Source: Mucidula mucida (lineage: Eukaryota; Basidiomycota; Agaricomycetes; Agaricales; Physalacriaceae). From it: 16,328 nt of DNA. Each line of letters starts with the position of its first letter. Position 1 is the first letter of the stretch. Below the pieces are notes generated by a model. It had not been told where the DNA came from, searched no databases, and worked only from the letters and a program-made list of their open reading frames with translations. The translations under genes and the position numbers were made by a program. Positions 8,395 to 16,328 of the stretch are shown here, one piece after another. The DNA is taken from assembly GCA_015501055.1 (NCBI GenBank), contig JADNYV010000760.1, forward strand, positions 1 to 16,328. Direction: 5' to 3'.

Positions 8395-8742
8395 CGCGCG
8401 CGGGTAAAATGAAGTGCTGATGATGGTAGTTTTGTATCAAGCTTTTTGTATCAAATGCTGACTGTCAGAGGCAATGATCCGGATATGATAAGCCCATCGT
8501 GTTTTTCTTGCAGGGTCGTAAGGCTGTACAGGCGCCTAATTGGGCGCTCACCGCTCTTGTGCCGCACAACCCGCGTTGGACATTGACTCTGGATGACTGG
8601 ATGTATGGATGAAGTGACGATCATGAATCAAATATATACAATCACTTGGATGATGCGCTTCGACAAATGTTGACATTGATTCACAAGCGCGTCACAAGCT
8701 ATGCATCACAGCCCCAGAAGGCGTAAGGAACACCGATGCAGA
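8395..8742 (-). promoter_or_regulatory. Upstream region of the DUF6699 gene
   Basis: These 348 bp lie between the end of the oxygenase gene and the start of the DUF6699 gene, both on the minus strand. They contain the direct repeat at 8430-8454, 36-60 bp before the ATG, and a distant AT-rich block (8631-8640). No coding sequence is evident. Confidence 0.4.
8430..8454 (-). repeat. Two 11-bp direct repeats before the DUF6699 start
   Basis: TTTTGTATCAA occurs at 8430-8440 and again at 8444-8454 on the plus strand (TTGATACAAAA on the coding strand), a 14-bp period. The location just before the start codon suggests a duplicated promoter element or transcription-start context. Confidence 0.6.
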
Positions 8743-10469
8743 TCACTGCGGTTCAGCGATCCTGTCTACCCACGCATCTGGTATGTCCCTACCGAGTAGT
8801 TTCTCCGCCTCTGCGCGTGCCGACTGTTGACCATCTGGAGACATTTGCTTTAACGATGTGAAGGACCGACACATATGAAACCTTACCCTTCTCGAATCGA
8901 AGTGGGCCCTAACACCGAGGAATATTCGTTCAATATACGCTTGCGCTTCATGAAGAGACGCACCATTTGCTCCAATACATATCCTTGGCATCGCAATTGC
9001 TCAGAAGGCAGTTCAGTGTGCCGGCCAATCAAAAGAAGAAATCTCTCCCATAACCAGCCTATTGTCGTAGTCGGCTTAGGTTTATACCACGGCTGTCCTT
9101 GCCACTGCCTAGGATACTCATGTGAAGGATATCTCCCACCCGCGCAAAGTTTCCATATATCCCGTTCCACGAAGTGGTGGGAGTGCTCCGCGGAAGGAGA
9201 GATGAAGCTGAAGAAATCTAAACGCGGCAATCCCTGAGTCGAGAAGCAGATGCATGTATCGCGGCTGGGAAGGTTGCCTATAAGGTATGAGGAGATATAG
9301 AAGGTGAGAAGGTAAAGCACCCACAGCATCGCTATGCGGACGCGCTCTGGGATGACGGTAATCGTTGCTTTACGTGCGAAGGTCCTGAGACCGAGGACAT
9401 CAGGAAATATGCTGATCAAGATTTCGATGTTGGGTGTAGCGATGACCTCGTTGGTCGTTGCGGGACCATATGCACTTCTTCGTAGCCCTGTATGATGCAT
9501 TAACGTTTGAGAGCCATATAAACGAGAATCAAAGACCTGGGCCCAATCCATAAAAGCGGCCAGAGTGTCCGGGATGCCTTCGATTTTCATTCTAAGCCCA
9601 ATTTCGCGCCAGAACATAAACGTTGCCTGTCCTAATTAGAAGATTGACAGGTGTTTAACAAAAAGCACCTACCTGACACTCTAGCTCAGATAAGTCTCGC
9701 CATCCATATTCGTGTGCGAAACGCTGTAATGACGGTTAGGAATATAGTACACGCAGCAGAAGGAAAAGCCTACGATTGGTTCAGTCACGAATAAGCTCAA
9801 CGTGTAAAGCATATCATCGTTTTTCTACGAAGCTTCAGAATGGTGACGTTGGTGAGAAGGAGGACACACAATTGGGTATTGGCCGTGGAGATAATTCGTG
9901 CGAGCGATGGCGATGTTGGCTCGAGGATCAATCTCGCCAGCTCGGCTGGTTGGAGGGTTGAAAGGCGAGATGCCAGAGAGCGGACATAACGTCCACGACG
10001 CTGTCCATCGTTAAAGCAACGTCTTTCCGCGGAACCAAAAAATGGTACCGATTAAGATCTTGGTCTGGAAATGATCAGGTCGAACAATATCAAGAAAGGA
10101 GGCTTGCGACTCACATCCATATAACGCTTTGTGGCCATGGGACCGCACATTTGCTTCGTATCTGCAAGGATTTGGGATATGGTAGGCTAGCCCAAGAGTC
10201 AGACACGAGTGAGGTGTGAGAGAGGGCACGCACGACACCGAACGTCTTGAACAGCGCAAACTCCAACGAGTATTGCATGAGGGTAGGCATATCCCATGTC
10301 ATAGCCAAGTGCACGATAACCTGGGCGTCCTCCGTGTCAACGTCCCCTGCCTGTGTTTATGGAGGTATCTCTTGTGTACATCGTTGTATCGTTTCCAGCG
10401 CAGCGCCTTGACCAGGAGAAGGTAGCCGATGGACGAGCCCACGGCGAGGTATACCTGAAGAGAGACCAT
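8743..10469 (-). CDS. mpaB/Lcp-type heme oxygenase-domain protein, two frameshifts
   Basis: Member of the ER-bound oxygenase mpaB / rubber oxygenase (Lcp, DUF2236) family. Exons (minus): 10469-10234, 10186-10115, 10064-10049 (16 nt), 10000-9870, 9824-9774, 9723-9673, 9626-8743; an optional 39-nt intron lies at 8886-8848. With two restored bases the length is 1443 nt, 480 residues (467 if the last intron is spliced). An N-terminal membrane segment (VYLAVGSSIGYLLLV) is followed by DMPTLMQYSLEFALFKTFGV, TKRYMD, the conserved DPRANIAIARTNYLHGQY with the likely heme-region His and Arg, and FMFWREIGLRMKIEGIPDT. Frames break at a coding-strand G4 run (10347-10344) and at 8964-8963, where QMGA is expected; one G is missing at each. 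Fungal mpaB enzymes cleave prenyl side chains by oxidation; the substrate here is unknown. No link to the sugar cluster is seen. Confidence 0.75.
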
Positions 10470-11446
10470 GATGGTTTTTGCCAAGCGACGGAGGCGATCA
10501 GTATCATCGGAGGTTATATATTCGTCTGGCCCGCATCAGACCCATCTGCGCCTACTGTAAACATGAACATGCCAAATGGTGAGAGTGTGGCTGTTGTTTA
10601 TACGCCGTCGTTATGCAACGTAAGTCTGCCCTGACAGACATGTGTGAGAAGGCGTAGGAGAAGGAGAATCACCGCAGCTTCGAGTTTCATCGGATATGTT
10701 CGGGCATCAAGGTAACGAAAGCTCTAAAAGATTTGGCAGTGGACTACCCGTCAAGACGTCGATTCCTCGCAGGAGCATCAGGTTTTTTTCCATTCTACCC
10801 ATCGTAAGCTTCCTTTGAGTTGAGGCAAAAGTGAAAGGGGTTCCTCACTTTATTCCGAACCAGATTTCAGGAAAGTAATCTTCCCTGCTCACCAGTTGGT
10901 TTACTCCGGCGAATGAGAACTGCGTTCAAAACGATTATGGGCGCGCCCCTTAAGAATCGAGCCTGTCTTTAGCGGCTCTTGAAAGAGGTTTGGTGACTTC
11001 CTGGACACTGGACCTGGGGTCTATTGTGCCATATCAGCGACGAAGCAAGAGAGCAGTAGTAGCTTTGGACCAAGGAGCGTTTTGAAATGCTATCGGCAAC
11101 TATCGGACCGTTTTTCGGCATACACCGCGCAGTACCATCCTGCACCCACCCATTTCGTCCATTGTTTGCGTTTCACAAAGCGTCTGCACGTCTAAAGTAG
11201 AGGTGCCCTGCGAGATTCTGTATACAATATTCTCACAGTTACAATGTTACAAGATTGATTCCGCCTACGCTAATTAAATAGCTAAGGTACTAGTACCCCG
11301 ACGGACCGTATATAGTGAATAATGACAAGTGAATGGCGACGCAGACCACGGGTGCCTCAAAACCCTGCGGGGAAAACCTCTGTGAGGACAAAACCCACGT
11401 CAGGGAAAGCTACCGGGTTATCGGTGAGAACGGTAAACATGAAAAG
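10470..11446. other. Gene-poor region between the oxygenase gene and the LINE
   Basis: About 980 bp. The part near 10470 should be the oxygenase promoter; the part near 11446 should be the 3' untranslated region of the LINE. I find no coding sequence with domain support. A 7-bp-arm inverted repeat (10828-10851) and a 12-bp palindrome (11286-11297) are present. There is no poly-A or simple repeat tail marking the LINE end, and no target-site duplication can be defined because the other end is outside the window. Confidence 0.4.
11286..11297. repeat. 12-bp perfect palindrome
   Basis: GGTACTAGTACC is its own reverse complement. It lies about 150 bp beyond the LINE stop codon, in the probable 3' untranslated region, where it could form a small stem or mark a boundary. 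Chance is not excluded. Confidence 0.55.
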
Positions 11447-12931
11447 TCAGTTGCTTGCACGGAAACGACGTGCGGATATGCCCTTGGATGTGGCAACCCG
11501 ACGCGTGTAATCGCCCCAGATGCGTCCGGCAAGTCGAACAAAGGTAATGTGCCAAGAAGAGGAAATATTTCGAAGGACCCTGTCCCGTAGAATGCCACTG
11601 GAAAAAGCATCACGAGGTATGAGCCCATCAAGAGGAGGAACATGGCCTAAATAAAACTGGGTCAATGCAAGAGGCCAGATGACAGGATTGTCAAGGAAGA
11701 GGGACTCAGCCGCATGTTTAAGCAAGGGAAAGTTGGACACTTTGGAGTCCTTGTCGCCGGTCTTGATTGCATTCTCGGTTACCCGCTCAACATCCTTCAG
11801 CGCATCCGCGCGGTATGTCGAGAATTGAGGGCAACACACAAATGTGTGATGCATGTCCTCGATTGCGATGCAACCAAAGCGACACAGATTTGACGCTAGA
11901 TAGCTACGAGAATGCATTGTTTCGGCATTCGGCAGTTGACCCGATCTTGCGTACAGCTGTACCGCCGCCGAGTATGCTGAAACTGCGTGAGTGTATGGAA
12001 AGGAAGGAGGAGGACGCTTATCGTATAGCCAAGTGGCCATCCGATGCTTGTGTCCATATCCGAACTCGCGGGACGTTCGACGAGCGAAGACGGAGGTGAG
12101 ATAAGTTTTGATGTCAGACTCGATCCAGCCATGATCATCAGAGAAGAACGTGTAGTCGTTCATGAAGAAGGTTGGTTCGGGAGCGATAGGGAGCCGAGTT
12201 GAAACAGCATGAGAGCCAGATGCGTAGTGATCAGCCTCATCGTTGAGGCGCGACTCTATAGAATCTCCACCAGTATGAGCTTTAGTATACTCAAGATGCA
12301 TATGCCGGTTTCGTTGCAGAATAGACAATAGCCACCGATAGTATGAGCGCCCAGGTAAGTTTCGGAGACGCGGTTGTATATCTACAACCGTCTGAGAGTC
12401 GTCAACAAGTCGAACCGAGTTCATGTGATCTGTAAGTAGTCGATGACGGCCCATGTTGTCTATGTCGGTAGCTATCAGCGAGTCCATGATCTGAGCGAAT
12501 ACCTCTGCATGCAGGATCGACTTAGCGGTACCAGCGACGCGCATGACAAGAGTCCGAGGTCCTGTAACCGCCGCAATGAGAGTTTTTGGGTCAAGAAGTC
12601 CCGCTGATGCCGGACTTGCTGATCCGTCAGATGCCCACATCGTGACATCACTCTCTTGAGACTTGACCTTCGACGCCGACATCTGCGAAGTCGCCGCGAG
12701 CCAGCGGATCCAGCTTTCAGCCGCTACACGACGTTCCTCCCGAGGCCTCACCAAATCCTCTGATCCGATATAGAACCATGACAGCGGGACATTTTCGAAG
12801 ACGTCGACCATCCTCTGCCAGGCCACGGATGCACCAAGATCAGTCGCACGATGAGTAGGGAACGGTGGGTCTGTGCGTGGAGAGAAGGTGCGAGCATTCC
12901 ATTCACCAGCATGACGGAGTAAACTCACCCC
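11447..12931 (-). pseudogene. LINE RNase H domain and zinc knuckle (3' part of ORF2)
   Basis: Continues the RT in the -1 frame after the A6G5 tract (GVSLLRHAGEW). Numbered from the upstream ATG at 13126 of this frame, RNase H active-site residues are Asp167 (MWASDGS, nt 12628), Glu208 (HAEVF), Asp233 (TDHMNS) and Asp299 (LNDEADHYA), with the KAHT histidine (284) just before the last. RNase H removes RNA from the hybrid during insertion. Further on, CRFGC..MHHTFVCCPQF (415-434, nt 11884-11825) is a CCHC-like zinc knuckle of the kind seen at LINE C-termini. The stop is at 11447. This segment has no internal break. Confidence 0.82.
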
Positions 12932-14942
12932 CTTTTTTGCAGAGACAACCAAACACGTCCGTGCGGTACGTCCTTCCCGTGTGCACGACATACTGCCGAC
13001 ACATGCGTCAAACTCATATCTCCACGCAGGACATGACTCTGGTCCGTCGACCGCAGGCCCAACTTGACGCCGGAACTTCCCATCGCCTGTTGGGCTGAGA
13101 TCCAGGCCATTGGAAGACGCCCACAATAACGCGAGAACCCACGACTAAGCCCGGCACCGTCAAGTGGACTGGCGCAGCCGTTAATCGAGCACTGCCAGTC
13201 AGCAAGGGTAATCCGCGCCATTTTGCGATAGGCAGGTACGTGGTGATTTAAATCACGCACCAGCCCTTCAACAGCCAACGAGGCGTTTACATTAGCAATT
13301 GACGGGAATTCGAAGCCGTGCGCCGTAATAGGCAAGGTGAGTAGCTTCGAAGATGGGCGGTATGGGAAGCCTAGCAGCTCATGCGTCTTCAGGGCGATAA
13401 GCGAGTCGAGCCGTTCAGCATCGGCCTGAGAGATTGGTTGCAAAGCGAGAAGAGCGCGCGCGCGAGACAAGACATTCTGGACAAGTATCTTGCGTATCAG
13501 CGTTATTGGTGTACGCAGAGCGAATTTAGGCATCTTAAACTCGTCAATAAAGCATTTCAGTTCGTTAAAGCGTGCAGTGGGATCGTCAACCTTAGCGCGC
13601 AGAAATTCGAGCTCGTCCTTGACCACCGGCACAGCGTGAAGAGTTATCGTCATCGGGCTAACACTGGCTCGGTTCGTGATGGAGGACATATAAATTGTGT
13701 CGGGTATCTCGCGTCGTAGTCCCAGCGCGTAAGCTTCAGTTTTCTTCCATTGAGTAAGCCATCCGTATGCAAACTGAAAGCGCTCCATAGCCAGGGTGAA
13801 GTACATGAGGCCAGCTTCGTCGCGCGCAAAGAGGTAGGAGTCGTCCATCGCTTCAGCCATCAATATTCTGAGCTCAGTTTCATCATTAGGAAGATGCAAA
13901 TCACCGCATTCTGCATTCGAAGATCGTAGAAGGAGACTGCCCTCACTGTCAGTAGCCAAATCAGAGAGCCAGCGATGTCCAAGACTAGTCGTCAGCGTCG
14001 ACTTCAGCGGAGAAAGAGGACCACCCTGTTTAGTTACCCCAGAGATGAATATTGGGTCAGTCATGCCGTGTGCCGTCCGTATCGAGCATTTAACATTGTC
14101 CTGAGCAGCACGGTCGAGTTCAATAATCGAGGCGGGCAATCCGTAGGCAGTGATAGCATTGTGGAATCCCTGAGGCGCGAGGTAGTCGAAGCCCTTCATC
14201 TGGTCGCGCTTGAGACACCAGACTTCGGTTTTGTGACGTTGAGCCCAAGTCTTAATGCCCGAGAGGAAGCTAATGAGATCTCTTGCCTGTACACCCTGCT
14301 GTGTCGCGACTTGCGTCTCCGGGATGATACTGAGTCGAGCAACATAGGGAGTTAGGCAGTAGTTTAGCCAGGTCATCGGTGAGTTCGCGAGAAAATTTGA
14401 TATCTGCAACCCACGATAATTGGACAGGTCGGTGCGAAGGCCTCGCTTGTACAGCGCTGTTGCCCACACGTCCTTGATATTACCGGGAAAACGCGCCGTT
14501 TCAACGATGTAGTCGTGGAGAGTAATGATTAGTGCTAGAGTTCGGTCATTCAGCGCTTTCACACACCATTTTTCCCAACCGTCTGGACCAGGGGAGGGCC
14601 GAGCGTTTCCTTTACGAAGCATTGCGCGATATTCCAGGACGGACACGCGACGGGGCCATTGGAACGGATCCCGTCAACTCGGTCGCGAATAGCGCGTACA
14701 GAATCACACGTCAGCCACGGTTTGGGAATAATAGGTGGTGCAGGTCGGTCGTAGAGCGATTGGAAATAGGCCCGAGTCTCTTCCTTAACATCTTGGGGCC
14801 GCGATAACAAGTCATTGGAACCCAGCCTGTTGACAATAAGCGGGAGCCCAGCATACTCTCCAGAGACGTTAATCAGCTTCTTAGTAGAGCCTCCAAGGAG
14901 CGCCGCCTTGATCTTCGCTCGGTCCGATTCATAAGAGCGTCA
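12929..14942 (-). pseudogene. LINE reverse transcriptase domain
   Basis: After the TGA, the endonuclease frame continues (RSYESDRAKIKAALLGGSTK to RSNGPVA); it then shifts near 14646, where one G is missing, into the main RT frame (14646-12925). Motifs in order, numbered from 14646: SPGPDGW; NYRGLQISNFLANSP; motif A KRDQMKGFDYL with Asp148/Asp154; motif B KQGGPLSP (206-213); motif C AMDDSYLFA (DD at 268-269, nt 13845-13840). These belong to a LINE RT family common in Agaricomycetes. The thumb follows. The frame ends at a TGA immediately after SLQKRG (nt 12925), where a shift to the RNase H frame is needed. Confidence 0.85.
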
Positions 14943-16328
14943 ATAGGCTTCGTCAGCTCGTGCAGCATAGATCTCCTTAGCAAGGCGTTTCCGGCGAGCC
15001 GTCAGAGCATCCCTAGTCAGGGCATCAGAGGCGAGTCCTAACCAGCCATTAGTGAGTGTCAGTCGTCGTCTGAAGGTGCGCAGATAAGCAGTAGTCGATG
15101 TAGAGACTCTAGCAGTGTTGGGAAAGCGAAGAAGCAGAAGGGAACCACCAATCAAACGGTTTTCACTGATGAGAGCCTGGATGCGAGGAGACGTGAGAGC
15201 GCGGGTACCCGATCTCCGCTTGAATGAACGACGACCAAAGACGGCCTCAGCCGTGTTAGTCATAATGTCCGTGAGGCCATCGTACAGGCGAGTCCATGAG
15301 GCATCGTCGTTAACATTTATGTCAAACAGAGAAAGGTCTAACGCACGCTTTTCAGCCTTCTCCTCAAAAACCTCAAACAGTTTCTGTTCAGACCGTTTGG
15401 GAAAGCACAGCCGCGGACGAGACACATTGGGTACCAGATCGTTGTACTGCAGACTTCCGCGGCTTGAACGAGGCACGACATAGCCAAGTATAGCTCGATG
15501 ATCTGTAACGGGCACAAATTCCTGGGGCTTATCAGCGACAAATACACAAGCTTCAATAGTGGAGATGCGGGAGACAACTAGCCGGTCAATGATATTTCCC
15601 TCTCTCGCATCCCTCTTGCCATCCTTCTTTGGGCAGCAGGTCCAGTCATGATCACGTGTTCGAGCCGTGTTCAAACTCCAGACATCAATCGCATTGCAAC
15701 CCTCAAGAAACAAGAGGAAAGGCTGCCGATCCTCAGCCTTCACCCGTTCCACAGCAGACACCGTCGCATTCAGATCGCCGGAGAGAGACCAGCCATGAGG
15801 CGTTGACCGAACTAGCATTGTAAGCGCAGCCCAAAACCTAGGTTTCTCACCAGGGTCCCACGGCGCGTATACCCCAAAGACACGATGTCGAAATGCGCCG
15901 CCGGTGTCATCTGGGAGAGCTATGTCAACGGCAACCACCCTACCCTTAAGAACAGCATCAGTAATTTGAACACGATTAATTATCTGAATATCCTTGCAAA
16001 CGCCCACAACAACACCCCACTTCCACGTACCAGCGGTTGGCTGAGAGCATTCCTCAAAGATATTATAATCAGACATCGGCAGCTTCCCAAAAAACCGGTG
16101 TTGTCGACTTTAGCTCAGAGATAACGAAAACGGCGGGTGAGCGAAACCGAATTGCAGTGTTGACAGCGTGAACTTTCAGCGAGTGACCCAGACCATTAGC
16201 GTTTAGCGCGTAAATTGAGAGAGACGAAGCTGGAAGAGTAGCCGACACAGGTGAGATTAGAACCGAGACCAGTAGTAAGTAAAATAGAGAACGAAAGCGA
16301 AACGACCGTGGTATAAAGTAGCGGAGAG
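14943..16328 (-). pseudogene. LINE endonuclease domain (5' part of ORF2)
   Basis: AP-endonuclease-like (EEP) nuclease that nicks target DNA. The reading is open from the right edge: SIYALNANGLGHSL (the catalytic Asn of NANGL) and VFVISELKSTTPV (the metal-binding Glu). At a T6 run (16094-16089 on the plus strand as A6) the frame changes; five T would give VFGKLPMSDYNIF. From 16076 it continues without stops through SGDLNAT, GNIIDRLVVS and the terminal VTDHRAI, the usual GDxN, ID and DH signatures. A linker toward the RT follows, ending at an in-frame TGA (14942-14940). All expected catalytic motifs are present. Confidence 0.85.

Larger units (their letters stand above)
11447..16328 (-). mobile_element. 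Non-LTR retrotransposon (LINE): endonuclease-RT-RNase H, 5' end outside window
   Basis: One long minus-strand ORF2-like region reads apurinic endonuclease, reverse transcriptase, RNase H, then a CCHC-like zinc knuckle, the order of fungal Tad/I-type LINEs. At least 4.9 kb is present; the 5' part, including any ORF1, lies beyond 16328. The reading is broken by an extra T at 16089-16094, a TGA at 14942-14940, a missing base near 14646 and a missing base at the A6G5 tract 12938-12928. Such elements copy themselves by target-primed reverse transcription. As written, this copy cannot make a full protein unless the breaks are sequence errors or recoding sites. Confidence 0.88.

Noticed and set aside
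10828..10851. Inverted repeat AAAGTGA/TCACTTT with a 10-nt loop
   Set aside because: Short arms in AT-rich intergenic DNA, expected by chance; no neighbouring feature gives it meaning.
11322..11590. Plus-strand open stretches at the LINE end
   Set aside because: Antisense to the LINE C-terminal coding frame or in its 3' region, with no recognisable domain.
13126..14646. The RT and RNase H frames as two separate overlapping genes
   Set aside because: They are consecutive domains of one LINE polyprotein, and the 202-bp overlap has no separate coding signal; a single shift at the A6G5 tract explains it.

Overview
This window is fungal nuclear DNA, most likely from a mushroom-forming basidiomycete (Agaricomycetes). 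The genes are split by many very short GT-AG introns (about 40-75 nt) with GTGAGT, GTACGT or GTATGT donors and CTGAC/CTAAC-like branch sites. The families seen (a DUF6699 protein, an mpaB/Lcp-type oxygenase, and a LINE with endonuclease, reverse transcriptase and RNase H) are typical of such genomes. All assignments come from reading translations and splice sites by eye; no search was run.

Layout. 1-899 (minus) holds exons of a gene I do not recognise, continuing past the left edge. 1506-1986 (plus) is a small single-span membrane protein with a basic tail. 2513-7577 is the core of the window, a three-gene sugar-acid cluster: a DHDPS/KDG-type aldolase (minus, 6 exons), a sorbitol-dehydrogenase-type zinc MDR enzyme (plus, 9 exons) sharing a 239-bp divergent promoter with it, and a DgoD-type D-galactonate dehydratase (plus, 9 exons). 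7645-8394 (minus) encodes a DUF6699 protein, tail to tail with the dehydratase. 8743-10469 (minus) encodes an mpaB/Lcp-type heme oxygenase homologue with an N-terminal membrane segment. 11447 to the right edge (minus) is a degraded or mis-sequenced LINE.

How the genes work together. A polyol/sugar dehydrogenase, a galactonate dehydratase and a 2-keto-3-deoxy-sugar-acid aldolase are the enzyme classes needed to take a sugar to pyruvate plus an aldehyde without phosphorylation. The same three protein classes make up the archaeal non-phosphorylative Entner-Doudoroff route. A nearly identical 16-bp element (15/16) occurs in the aldolase/dehydrogenase promoter and in the dehydratase promoter, which supports co-regulation. 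The exact substrate is inference.

A caution runs through the window. The dehydratase, the membrane protein, the oxygenase and the LINE each contain frameshifts. Nearly all are explained by loss of one G from a short G run in the coding strand; one is an extra T. The aldolase, the MDR enzyme and the DUF6699 gene are clean. The lesions may be base-calling errors or real decay; the sequence alone cannot decide.
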